Assembly (NCBI GenBank): GCA_035642125.1
Contig: DASQSZ010000084.1
Location: 1-16,406, forward strand
Source: CALAED01 sp937891035
GTDB lineage: Bacteria > Actinomycetota > Actinomycetes > Streptosporangiales > Streptosporangiaceae
Length of the DNA stretch: 16,406 nt
Reading direction: 5' to 3'
Made by a program: the position numbers and the translations under genes. Within the stretch, counting starts at the first letter, position 1; the number at the start of each line of letters is the position of its first letter. The notes under the pieces are model-generated. The model was not told the origin of the DNA. It saw nothing but the letters and a program-made list of their open reading frames with translations, and searched no databases. Positions 5,891 to 14,600 of the stretch are shown in pieces.

Positions 5891-7047
5891 CCGACGCAGC
5901 GGCCACAGGTGAGCAACTGAACCGGGCCCTGGCCGACCTGCTCCACGCCCAAGGCCATCTCACCGACACTCGCTGGCGAGAGGCGCTGCTGGCCACCCCG
6001 CGGCACCTGTTCGCACCCGCCACAGGGTGGCTCACCCCCGACCACAGCGGCGGCGCTGGTCATAGAATCGATCAAGCCGCCAACCCGAACAACTGGTGGA
6101 CCGCTGTGTACAGCGACGGGTCCATCGTCACGCAGCGCCAAGACGGCCATGCGGCCGCCGACGCCCCCGCCGGAACTCCCACCAGTTCCCTGTCCGCCCC
6201 CCTCGCCGTCGTCGACTTCCTACAGCTGCTCGAACTCAGAGCTCATGACCGGGTGCTGGAGATCGGCACCGGGACCGGCTGGACCTCCGCGCTTATCGCT
6301 CACCTGGTCGGCGCCCAAAACGTGACCACCATCGAAGTCGACGATCAGATTGCGGCACAGGCCGCCGACAACCTCAAGATGGCCGGCTCAGCACCTCGCT
6401 TGATCATCGGCAATGGGAGCAAGGGCTACGCCGAGGGCGCACCGTACGACCGTATCCACGCCACCTGCGCGGTGGCCGAAATCCCCTACGCCTGGGTGGA
6501 ACAGACGCGGCCGGGCGGAATCATCGTGACGCCCTGGCAACCCACGATCCAACGTGGCTGGAAACTGCGCCTGACCGTCCAGGGCGCGACGGCGTACGGG
6601 CGGCTACACGGCCACTGCGGATACATGATGCTGCGCGACCAGCGCGCCACAGTCCGGTGGAACGCACACAACGCCGACCGCGCCGACACCACCACAACAC
6701 GGCTCGATCCCCGGAGCATCGACCACGCCGGGTCAGCGTTCGCGCTCGCCGCCACCGCGCGAGTCCCAAAACTCGGCATGTTCCGAGCGAGCGGTGACAA
6801 CGGCTCCTTCTCCCTGCTGCTGTGCGAGATCGGTCATCCAAACGGCGCCTGGGCGGCCTGCGACTACGAGCCCGGCAAGGACGACTTCGACGTAACCCAG
6901 TACGGCGACCGACGGCTATGGAACGAATTGGAAGATGCATTCGGTTGGTGGATCGGGCAAGGCAGCCCAACCGAGGACCGGTTCGGTCTTCTCATCTCCT
7001 CACAAGACCAGCGCCTCTGGCTCGATCAACCATCACACCTCGTCTGA
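5887..7047 (+). CDS. tgmC: PIMT-like O-methyltransferase of an ATP-grasp peptide system (TgmC-like)
   Basis: This 386-residue protein is related to protein-L-isoaspartate O-methyltransferase. The N-terminal helices (LNRALADLLHAQGHLTDTRWREALLATPRHLFAP, 11-44) and a TSSLSAP stretch (99-105), in the position of the PIMT active-site loop, precede the SAM motif VLEIGTGTGW (123-132), acidic E150/D152 and the GNGSKGYAEGAPYDRIHAT segment. A further C-terminal region of about 170 residues is absent from repair PIMTs and typical of the RiPP-associated type. In fuscimiditide-like pathways such an enzyme methylates an Asp of the crosslinked peptide, which then loses methanol to form an aspartimide. That role is inferred here from family and from its GTGA coupling to tgmB. 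The GTG start at 5887 has GGAG seven bases upstream. Housekeeping protein repair is unlikely because of the operon and the extension. Confidence 0.9.
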   Translation: MTDAAATGEQLNRALADLLHAQGHLTDTRWREALLATPRHLFAPATGWLTPDHSGGAGHRIDQAANPNNWWTAVYSDGSIVTQRQDGHAAADAPAGTPTSSLSAPLAVVDFLQLLELRAHDRVLEIGTGTGWTSALIAHLVGAQNVTTIEVDDQIAAQAADNLKMAGSAPRLIIGNGSKGYAEGAPYDRIHATCAVAEIPYAWVEQTRPGGIIVTPWQPTIQRGWKLRLTVQGATAYGRLHGHCGYMMLRDQRATVRWNAHNADRADTTTTRLDPRSIDHAGSAFALAATARVPKLGMFRASGDNGSFSLLLCEIGHPNGAWAACDYEPGKDDFDVTQYGDRRLWNELEDAFGWWIGQGSPTEDRFGLLISSQDQRLWLDQPSHLV

Positions 7048-7092
7048 CTGCCTTGGTGGATCTCATCCGCATGGGCAAATTGCCGCCCGGCG

Positions 7093-7107
7093 GCCCACCT
7101 TGTGGGC
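7093..7107. terminator. Short hairpin between convergent genes
   Basis: GCCCAC-CTT-GTGGGC forms a 6-bp perfect stem with a 3-base loop. It lies 45 bp after the tgmC stop and directly beyond the stop of the opposing DUF397 gene, so it could help end transcription from both sides. There is no T-run, so confidence is low. Confidence 0.35.
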
Positions 7108-7314
7108 TTATCGAGTGACGGTGGGGGGCATTGTCGTCGCGTGGTCGAGGAGGGTGCGGAAGGCGTGGCGGCTGAGGGTGAGGTGGGGGCCGTCGGGGTT
7201 CTTGCTGTCTCGTACGCCGATGACGCCTGTGGGGAGGGCGGCGATCTCGACGCATTCGCCGCCAGTGTCGCCGCTGTGGCTGCTCCTGCGCCAACGTACG
7301 GTGGGGGAACTCAT
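7108..7314 (-). CDS. DUF397 domain protein
   Basis: This is a small 68-residue protein consisting of one DUF397 domain: WRRSSHSGDTGGECVEIA near the N-terminus, then VIGVRDSKNPDGPHLTLSRHAFRTLL. DUF397 proteins are common in actinomycetes, nearly always beside an XRE/DUF5753 regulator of the WhiJ type, and are thought to act with it; the molecular role is not established. I prefer the ATG at 7314, which has GGAG eight bases upstream and shares one base with the TGA of the regulator gene. A GTG one codon earlier (7317) is the alternative. The two genes are clearly one operon with coupled translation. It ends just before a small hairpin shared with the convergent tgmC. Confidence 0.88.
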   Translation of the reverse strand: MSSPTVRWRRSSHSGDTGGECVEIAALPTGVIGVRDSKNPDGPHLTLSRHAFRTLLDHATTMPPTVTR

Positions 7315-8129
7315 CACAGACTCTCCAAGATCTCTTTGAGGAGCGCCAACGATTCCCGTTGGGGCAGAGCCGAAGCCCTGATCAGGTCGAAACGTACAGC
7401 ATAGTTTTCGACCTTGGCGGTCTCCTCTATCAGCTGTCCACCGATGTGCCCTTCCCCATACGCGGCATCGGGTCCTTCATCGAAGCTCAGCAGGGTGATC
7501 GAGCCCATGAGCCCGATGTACGCCCCACCGCGGTCGCGGACGATCTGAATGGTGATGTTCGGCCGCTGGGCGAGCTCGATGAGATGAGCGATCTGGCCTT
7601 TCATCACTTCGGGGCCGCCGACGTCGGCGCGGAGTGCCTTTTCGTCGAGCACGACCCACAACCTGGGCGGCGCGCTGCGCGTCAGGATCTCCTGCCGCTT
7701 CATTCTGGCCGCGAGGAACTCATCGAGCTTTTCCGGATGCTGGCCGGTGCGGAAGATCTCGCGGGCGTAGTCCTCAGTCTGGAGCAAGCCGTGGATGAGG
7801 GCGAGGCAGAAGGTGCGAATGGAGCTGGCCTCGGCCTCGAGGGCGGAGTAGGGGCGGAACCAGTCCGGCAGGGTCTCATTGTTGACCAGATGCCAGAGCT
7901 CCTGGAAGTACTCGTCGGTGCCGAAGAGCCGGTCGCATTCGGTGGCCAATTGCCGAGAGGGGGCGCGCAGGGCGAGCTCGATCTTGCTGATCAGGTCGCC
8001 GGTGCAGTACACCTTCTCGCCGAGCTGGTCTTGGGTCCAGCCGTTGGCCTCGCGGTGTTTCCGGACCTTGGCGCCGAACAGGGCGGCGGCCGAGGCGGTG
8101 GGGTCGAGTTCTCGGGGGCGGCGGCCCAT
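7314..8129 (-). CDS. XRE-family transcriptional regulator with DUF5753 domain (WhiJ-like)
   Basis: This 271-residue regulator is intact. An HTH_XRE domain spans about 17-70 (ALFGAKVRKHREANGWTQDQ, then DLISKIELALRAPS), followed by a DUF5753 domain to about 267 (WFRPYSALEAEASSIRTF, HGLLQTEDYAREIF, RQEIL, LDEKALR, RPNITIQIVRD, ENYAVRFDLI). It probably binds DNA and may sense a ligand or partner through DUF5753. The start at ATG 8129 is supported by GGAGG five bases upstream; an open frame extends to 8297 but adds no domain. It is co-transcribed with the DUF397 gene and divergent from the M28 peptidase gene, so it may regulate itself and that peptidase; a 19-bp palindrome in the shared region is a candidate target. 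It is distinct from the broken paralogue at 2673. Confidence 0.92.
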   Translation of the reverse strand: MGRRPRELDPTASAAALFGAKVRKHREANGWTQDQLGEKVYCTGDLISKIELALRAPSRQLATECDRLFGTDEYFQELWHLVNNETLPDWFRPYSALEAEASSIRTFCLALIHGLLQTEDYAREIFRTGQHPEKLDEFLAARMKRQEILTRSAPPRLWVVLDEKALRADVGGPEVMKGQIAHLIELAQRPNITIQIVRDRGGAYIGLMGSITLLSFDEGPDAAYGEGHIGGQLIEETAKVENYAVRFDLIRASALPQRESLALLKEILESL

Positions 8130-8285
8130 GGTGACCTCCGATGTCGACAGTGGGGGGCCTGTCGCGTAGGGAATACGGAGCGTGGTTGATCGGTGACAGA
8201 TTAAACCCGCCGGGGAGACTACGTCCTGCGGACAAACCGAATGGCCAGGGAGCCGCGTCCTGCTGAGGCCACGTGGTCCATTTCT

Positions 8286-8304
8286 TGTGGACATCATGTC
8301 TACA
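8286..8304. promoter_or_regulatory. 19-bp palindrome before the M28 peptidase gene
   Basis: TGTGGACATCATGTCTACA is an inverted repeat of two 9-bp arms around a single C, with one mismatch. Its right end overlaps TACAGT (8301-8306), a plausible -10 box, 17 bp before the ATG at 8323. This is the layout of a repressor operator covering a promoter. The binding protein is unknown; the divergent XRE/DUF5753 regulator is one candidate. Confidence 0.55.
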
Positions 8305-8322
8305 GTCAGGTTTGTTCTTTAC

Positions 8323-9777
8323 ATGACGAAAAATGACCCCCCCGCCGCCCGTACGGGCTCCAGTCGTCGTGCGTTCCTTTCCGCCTCGGCGGCCACCGCG
8401 GCCACCGCCGCGACGGTTCCCGTCCTCGCCGGCTCGGCCACCGCCGAGACCGCCACCGCCGCCGCCCGGGGACCGGGACGGCCGATCACCGGTCAGCGTC
8501 CCGACCGCGAACTGCAGGACCTGTTGCGGCGCGTGGACCGCGACCGCATCGAGGCGACCGTGATGCGGCTGGTGCAGTTCGGCACCCGGCACACCCTGTC
8601 CAGCCAAAGCGATCCGGTGCGCGGAATCGGCGCCGCCGCCAACTGGGTGCATGAGCAGATGCAGCAGATCGCCGCGACGTCGGGCGGCCGGATGACCGTC
8701 CAGAAGCAGACGTTCCTCCAGCCGGTCACGCCGCGTATCCCGACGCCGACCAACATCACCAACGTGATCGCCACGCTGCGCGGGGACGCCTCGCCGGAAC
8801 GGATGTACGTGATCACCGGGCACCTCGACTCCCGGGTCACCGACGTCATGAACGCCACCCTCGACGCTCCCGGCGCCGACGACGATGCCTCCGGCGTCGC
8901 CGTGGTGCTGGAGTTGGCTCGGCTGTTCGCGACCCGCCGGACGAAGGGCACGCTGGTGTTCGCCTCCGTCTCCGGTGAGGAGCAGGGGCTGCTCGGCTCG
9001 GCGCACATGGCCGCGCAGATGAAGGCGGCCGGCGCTGACGTACAGGGGATGTTCAGCAACGACATCGTCGGCGCGAGTTCGGCGTGGGACGGCACCCGGC
9101 CCGACCCGCACACCGTACGGCTGTTCGTCGAGGGCGTACCCACAACGGAGACGCCGGCCGAGGCGTCCCTGCGGCAATCGGTCGGCGGCGAGAACGACGG
9201 TCCGTCGCGGCAACTGGCGCGATTCGTCAAGAACGTGGCGGAAAACGACCTGACCGATATGAACGTACGGGTGATCTGGCGCCGCGACCGTTACCTGCGG
9301 GGCAGCGACCACATCTCGTTCCTGCGGCAGGGTTACCCGGGGGCCAGGTTCACCGAGCCGAGGGAGAACTTCAACCACGAGCATCAAGACGTCCGGGTCG
9401 AAAACGGCGTGCAGTTCGGGGACCTCCCCGAGTTCGTGGACTTCGACTACATCACGCGGGTCGCCAAGGTGAACGGGGCGGCCCTGTGGTCGCTGGCCCA
9501 GGGGCCGGGCACGCCCAAGAACGCGCAGATTCACGCGGCGGTGCTCACCAACGACACCACCCTCACCTGGAACCGCGGCACCGAGCCCGACCTGGCCGGG
9601 TACGAGGTGGTCTGGCGGGAGACCACCGAGTCCGACTGGACCCACCGCATCGACGTCGGCGACGTCACATCGGTCACCATCGACCTGTCGAAGGACAACG
9701 TGCAGTTCGGTATCCGCGCCGTGGACCGCGCCGGGCGCCACAGTCCCGTCGCCTTCCCGCTGACCGTGACCACCTAA
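8323..9777 (+). CDS. Tat-exported M28 family zinc metallopeptidase with C-terminal fibronectin-III-like domain
   Basis: This 484-residue protein has a twin-arginine signal (SRRAFLSAS at 14-22, then an Ala/Val-rich stretch), so it is probably folded in the cytoplasm and exported. The peptidase domain has the M28 metal-site order: GHLDS with H167, ADDDASG (185-191) with the bridging Asp, GEEQG with E219 (catalytic base) and E220, ND with D247, and a C-terminal His among H329, H352 and H354. Family members are aminopeptidases or dipeptidases using two zinc ions. Residues about 396-484 look like one fibronectin type III domain (LTWNRGTEPDLAGYEVVWRE; FGIRAVDRAGRHSP). I chose ATG 8323 because it gives a standard Tat signal; ATG 8296 or GTG 8287 would place the 19-bp palindrome inside the gene. 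The Shine-Dalgarno is weak, so a very short leader is possible. It ends before a strong hairpin. Confidence 0.9.
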   Translation: MTKNDPPAARTGSSRRAFLSASAATAATAATVPVLAGSATAETATAAARGPGRPITGQRPDRELQDLLRRVDRDRIEATVMRLVQFGTRHTLSSQSDPVRGIGAAANWVHEQMQQIAATSGGRMTVQKQTFLQPVTPRIPTPTNITNVIATLRGDASPERMYVITGHLDSRVTDVMNATLDAPGADDDASGVAVVLELARLFATRRTKGTLVFASVSGEEQGLLGSAHMAAQMKAAGADVQGMFSNDIVGASSAWDGTRPDPHTVRLFVEGVPTTETPAEASLRQSVGGENDGPSRQLARFVKNVAENDLTDMNVRVIWRRDRYLRGSDHISFLRQGYPGARFTEPRENFNHEHQDVRVENGVQFGDLPEFVDFDYITRVAKVNGAALWSLAQGPGTPKNAQIHAAVLTNDTTLTWNRGTEPDLAGYEVVWRETTESDWTHRIDVGDVTSVTIDLSKDNVQFGIRAVDRAGRHSPVAFPLTVTT

Positions 9778-9785
9778 GCGCAGGG

Positions 9786-9815
9786 GGCCGGGCCGGACGC
9801 ACCGCCGGCCCGGCC
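9786..9815. terminator. Strong GC hairpin between convergent genes
   Basis: GGCCGGGCCGG and CCGGCCCGGCC form a perfect 11-bp all-GC stem around an 8-base loop (9797-9804). It starts 8 bp after the M28 peptidase stop and ends 21 bp beyond the stop of the opposing 608-residue gene. It has no T-run on either strand, as is usual in GC-rich actinomycetes. It probably acts in both directions. Confidence 0.75.
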
Positions 9816-9836
9816 GCCCGGTCGCCGCGCACCCGC

Positions 9837-11663
9837 TTACTCCGGCGGGGTGTCGACGATCACATCGAAGGCGAGGCCGCTGGACGCCCGGCCCCGGCCG
9901 GTGCCCCTCAGGGTGCTCAGCCAGACGGCGACCTTGCCGTCGCGCCAGCGGGTGCGGTTGTAGAAGACGGTGAGCTTGGTGCCGGTCTGCGGCACCTCTT
10001 CCTCGTTGACGAAATACCACTCGCCCGCGTCGAGACCCTCCCGCAGCAGCGCGGTGCGGGGCCGCACGTCGGCGCCGTCGATCGCGCTCGGCATGGTGCC
10101 GCGCTGAAGCTGGATCTCCCGGTCGCTGTCCGGGGTGCGCACGGGCAGGAACGGAATCCAGTTCTCCGGGACCGTGTTCATCGCCCGGTAGGTGATCGGG
10201 GCGCGGGGCCCGTCGTCGGGGTCGGCCCCCGGCGGCGCGAACCGCTGCCGGTGGGCGAGCAACTCCGCGGCGACCTCGCCGCCGCGGCGCGAGTCGCCCG
10301 TCGCCACCCGGACGATCTGCTCGACGCCCCACACCAGGTTCGCGTTCTCGTCGCGCACCAGCGCCACCTCCTCGAGCACCGGACCGTTCGCGGTCTTCGG
10401 CACCGAGGGCGGCAAGAACAGCGCGGTGTCCGCCGGCACGTGCGCCGGCCCCGCGATGTCCAGGGTGAACATGGACCAGCGGCGGCGGTCCTCGTCGTCG
10501 CCCGCGCCGGCCGGGGTGATCCACAACTGGTGACCGAACACATCGGTCACCGCGAGTCCCCTGATCGTCGCGATCGTGCCGGCCGGGAGGTCGCACGGCA
10601 CCTGGAACCAGTCGTTGCTGTACACGAGGGCGAACTCGAGGAAGATCAGCCGGGCGAGGTCGGTGCTGTCCGGGCGTACGGCGGCGAAGTTCGTGCGCCC
10701 GTCCTCGACCGCCCACCACCTCGGCAGCGGCATCCCGGAGAACCGCACCGGCGCCGGGAACACCGTCCGGTTTAGGATCTCCGGCGCGCCCCCGGCCCCG
10801 CCCACCGGTGCGTCATGGTCGACGGAGAATGCGTACCAATCGAGCACGCCGCCCGGATACTCCCGGGCGGTCAGCACCTTCTCGCCGCCGCCCTCGGTGG
10901 CCGCCGCGATCGAGAACCGGTGTTCGAGCCGCCGTGGATCCCACGCCGCGTCGCCGCCGGGCTGGTCGATCAGGTCCTCGAACCACGTCACGAGCTTGGC
11001 GGCCAGCACCCGGAGCGCGTTGAAGTGGGGGAACACGATGCCGCCCGGCCCGGTCATCCCGTCGTAGGGTTCCCTGCCCGCTTTCAGGTTCTGGTAGAAC
11101 GCGTAGCCGTCCATCCGCCGGCCCGCCATGGCCTGCATCGACGCCCACACTTCGGGATGCGCGACGAGACGGGAGTCCGCGTCCCGCTCGGGATCGGGCA
11201 GCCGGATCGGGTAGTGCTCGATGTACCGGTTCCGGTAGATGTGGAGGGGCGGATCGGAGGCGAGCAGCTTGAGCCAGCGCCGGCCGATGGCGAGGCGCAG
11301 GTCGAAGGAGATCAGGTCGGCGCCGAACGCGAACGGAACGGCCCTGCGCTCGGCGAGCGTCTCTGCCGGACGATCGTCCGGCAGGTCTTCCGGATCGCCG
11401 CCGCCCGGCCGGAACCGGCTCGGTCGCGCCGCGGCGACCGAGTAGGTCGCGGTGACCGGCGAGCCCGCGTCGGCGCCTTTGAACTCGCCGAGTTGCCACT
11501 GCCGGGTGAGCATCCACAGCGCGTCGCGGACCTCCGCCCGCAGCGCGCGATCGAAGTCCGTGGTGCGCGGCCTGCCCTCGAGCCGGTTCCACAGGCCGAC
11601 CGTCGGCAGTTCGTGCCCGCCGAGGGCGGCCTTCATGTCCAAGATCGGTGGCGGCTCGGTCAT
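9837..11663 (-). CDS. Large conserved protein of unknown function (608 aa), partner of the upstream giant gene
   Basis: I do not recognise a named function. The 608-residue protein begins MTEPPPILDM and has motifs that look family-conserved: LWNRLEGRPRTTDFDRALRA (24-43), WMLTRQWQLGEFKG (50-63) with AGSPVTATYS, RNRYIEHYPIRLPDP, YRAMNTVPENWIPFLPVR (to about 510), and near the end EEEVPQTGTKLTVFYNRTRWRDG with GRGRASSGLAFDV. I recall similar motifs in large hypothetical proteins of several bacterial phyla. There is no signal peptide, membrane segment, coiled coil or catalytic motif. Many Trp and aromatic residues and a beta-rich pattern suggest a structural or binding protein. The start is the ATG at 11663, whose ATGA overlaps the stop of the preceding gene; an open frame continues to 12950 but is a shadow of that gene. 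The two products probably act together. Confidence 0.8.
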   Translation of the reverse strand: MTEPPPILDMKAALGGHELPTVGLWNRLEGRPRTTDFDRALRAEVRDALWMLTRQWQLGEFKGADAGSPVTATYSVAAARPSRFRPGGGDPEDLPDDRPAETLAERRAVPFAFGADLISFDLRLAIGRRWLKLLASDPPLHIYRNRYIEHYPIRLPDPERDADSRLVAHPEVWASMQAMAGRRMDGYAFYQNLKAGREPYDGMTGPGGIVFPHFNALRVLAAKLVTWFEDLIDQPGGDAAWDPRRLEHRFSIAAATEGGGEKVLTAREYPGGVLDWYAFSVDHDAPVGGAGGAPEILNRTVFPAPVRFSGMPLPRWWAVEDGRTNFAAVRPDSTDLARLIFLEFALVYSNDWFQVPCDLPAGTIATIRGLAVTDVFGHQLWITPAGAGDDEDRRRWSMFTLDIAGPAHVPADTALFLPPSVPKTANGPVLEEVALVRDENANLVWGVEQIVRVATGDSRRGGEVAAELLAHRQRFAPPGADPDDGPRAPITYRAMNTVPENWIPFLPVRTPDSDREIQLQRGTMPSAIDGADVRPRTALLREGLDAGEWYFVNEEEVPQTGTKLTVFYNRTRWRDGKVAVWLSTLRGTGRGRASSGLAFDVIVDTPPE

Positions 11664-14600
11664 TGGGCCTTTCCTCGCAGGTTGGTGACGGCGAGATCGG
11701 TGCTGATCGTGATCGGCTGCCGGGTGGCCGACAGGACGGTCGCGGGCAGCAGGTGCGCGTACGCCGTGTCGTCGAGGTGCGCGGGTTCGACGGCGCGCAG
11801 CCGCGCCAGGTCGAACGTCTCCGTGACGGCGGCGACGAGGTCGTCCGCCTGCCAGCCGTCCTGCCCGGGCGGTGTCATCAGCAGCATGACCTGCGGCGGC
11901 TCGGAGTCCGGCCCGTCGTAGTGCACGGCGAGCCCGGTCGTCTCCCGTTCCGCGGGCACGACCTCGGTCCATTCGTCGAACAGCAACCCGCAGTGCGACG
12001 AACCGCCGAACAGCGCCTTCTTCGGGTAATGCGCGGTGAACAGCACCCTGTCCACAGTGATGTCGCTGCCGGTGTGGAACTCCAAGCCGAGCCAGCGGTC
12101 GTGTTGCCGGTACGGCAGCTGGATCGGGGTCAGCGCCGGGTCGTCGCGGTCGAACGGGTCGCCGGCCACGCCGCCCGGCCCGCGCAGTGCGTCGCTGAGC
12201 AGGACGACCCGTTCCCACTGCCGTGGCTTGTCTCGCACGCGGGCGACGCCGTGCAGCCAGTCGTCGACCGGGAAGTCCCGGCCTTCGGCGTCGACGAGGT
12301 GCTCGATGAGGTCGTCGCTGTCGTCGACGGCGTTCTTCCAGTCCGTGTTGAGCTGGGCAGGCGGGGTGAACTCGGGCAGGACGAGGACGTCCTCGCCGAG
12401 CATCGCCCGCAGCGCGCTGGTCGCGATCCGCACCCGCTCCGGCCCGGTGACCGCCTTGTCGTAGTCGGCGAGCGCGTTCTTCGTGGCCTCGAGCCGCGTG
12501 TCGATGTCCGCCGCCAACGCCTGCGCGCGCGTCAGCAGTTCCGCCGCGTGCTCGACGATCCTGTCTCCGAACGGCGTCAGGTCGAACCCGATCGGGTCGA
12601 AGTCGGTCAGCGGCAAGAGCGCGGCTATGTCGGCGTACAGCCCGCTCAGGGTCTTCTCCGTCGTACCGGCCTGGTCGGCCAGCGCCCGCACGCGTGCGGC
12701 GAACGCCTGCCGCCGGGTGCCGACGATGGTGCGCAGCTTCGCCGGTGTCGACGGGCGCGGCACCGTCGGCTTCGTCGTGAGCAGCGCCTCGGCCTGCTGC
12801 AAAATCCGGAACCGTTCGCCGTCCGGTGTGGACGGCGGCAGCGCGCCGTACGCCGCGATGAGGGCGTCGGCGTTGGCGAGGGTCGCGCCCATGCGGTTCG
12901 CGACGGCGGCGACGGCGGCGAGCAGGTCGGTGTAGACGCCCCGCCGCCACAGCAGCGCCTCGCCCCAGCCGCTCCGGACCATGCCGAACCCCCCGGCGGC
13001 GGCCACGAGGCTCGCGTAGCCGGTGAGCAGATCGTCGATCTCGTCTAGGACCTGGTCGCGCACCGCGACGATGGGCAGAAGGTCATCGATGTAGTCCTTG
13101 ACGTCCTCGCGCAGGTCCGCCAAGGCTTTCCGGACCGCGGCCGGGCGTTCCCTCGGCACCGTGATCGAGTCGTCGGCGGACCTGTCCACCACGCCGCCCG
13201 CCGGCATCAGGTCGGTCGCCCGCAGCGGCCGCGACGTGGTCAGCAATGCCCGCAGCGCGGCGATCAGCGGCGATACCTCGAAGAAGGTGATCTTCTTGTC
13301 GATCCGGGTGGTGTAGTGGATGGTGAGCAGCGCGTCGGGCCGGGGCGCGTCCCTGTCGGCCACCACCCCGAGGATCCGGTCGTCGAGGTCGGTCGGCTGC
13401 GCTTGGTCGGCGGGCCGCACGGCCCACAGAAGGTCGATCGGCGCGAGCCCGAGGTCGAACTGCGTGACGACCCGTTGCCGCCTGGCGCCGGTCACCGGGT
13501 CGGCCCACTTCACGACGGCCGCGAGGTCGAGCCGCGAGGGCAGCAGGTCCGGCAGCCAGTCGTCGACCGCCGGTTCGGCCATCGCCCGCGGGGTCGCGCC
13601 CAGCACGACGGCGGGACGCAACCGCAGGCCAAGACGATGGGTGAGGGTGACCCCGCTGCGCGGGGTCTGCACGACGGCGGGCTCGAGCGGGAACCCTTCC
13701 TTGCTGTAGGCGTCGAGCGTCGCCGACGCGCGGTCGGCGTTGCCGAGCAGCGCCTGGTGGGCGCCCTCCGCCACGGCGAGGTCGGCGAGCGCGTCGTGGA
13801 TGTCGACGAGGTTTCGCACCTCTTCGTCCATGACCTGCTTTTCGGTGGCGTTCGCGTCCGTCGGCAGACCGGTCGCGCCGTACGGGTAGGCCGGCTGCGC
13901 GGGATGGCGGGTGGCGCGCCGGACGAGCGCGAGCCCGTCGACGACCGTGCGCGCCTCCACCAGTTCGATCGCGGTGTCGTCGCCCGGCTGGAGGTCCTGC
14001 AGCCGGCCGGCGCGCAACGGGAACGCCCCCCGCAACGGCGTGATGAACCGGTCCAGCTCGACGGGTTCCTCGCCATCGCCGCCGTCGCGGTGCCGGTCGT
14101 GCAGGGCCCGCTCGAAGCGGTAGCCGAGCAGTGCGCCGAGCGACTGGCCCTGGCGCAGCCCGTCGAGCAGGGACAGCGCGATTCGCACCCGGTCGGAGCT
14201 GAGGTTGATCGCGAACGCGTCTTCCTTGCCGGACAGGCGGTTCGCGAGGTGCCCGGCGCGCAGGATCGCCGCGGTCGTCGCGTGGCTGGGCGACGGCGCG
14301 TGCACGTAGCCGCCGTTTTCCGGATCGCGCCGCGCGGTCTCGGTCTCGAACACTGCCGCGAGGTCGCCGGTCAGCGGCACGTCGATGAGCGGTTTGTCGT
14401 TGCGCTCGATGTTCTCCAGCCAGCCGTACGCCCCGAGGTGCAGGCCGCGCCTCGGGACCGCGGTGCCGTCCGGGCCGAAGCGCAGCTCGTGCAGCCGCTC
14501 GGTGACGAGCCCGAGCCGCCACGCGTCGAGGCGGTAGGTGGCGCAGTCGAGGTGTTCGGCGAGCAGGCGTTCGAGCCGCGCCGTCGGCACGTCGGCGAGG

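Noticed and set aside
8142..8149. TGTCGACA perfect 8-bp palindrome before the XRE gene
   Set aside because: Too short to separate from chance in GC-rich DNA, and it includes a common restriction-site-like sequence; not called as an operator.
7876..10719. Open frame of 947 codons on the minus strand
   Set aside because: It runs antisense to the M28 peptidase gene and out of frame through the 608-residue gene and the XRE gene. Its product is Arg/Gly/Pro-rich low-complexity sequence, a GC-driven shadow.
11664..12950. N-terminal extension of the 608-residue protein
   Set aside because: The frame stays open, but the translation is Arg/Ala-rich shadow of the giant gene. The ATGA overlap at 11660-11663 and the conserved-looking N-terminus mark the true start.
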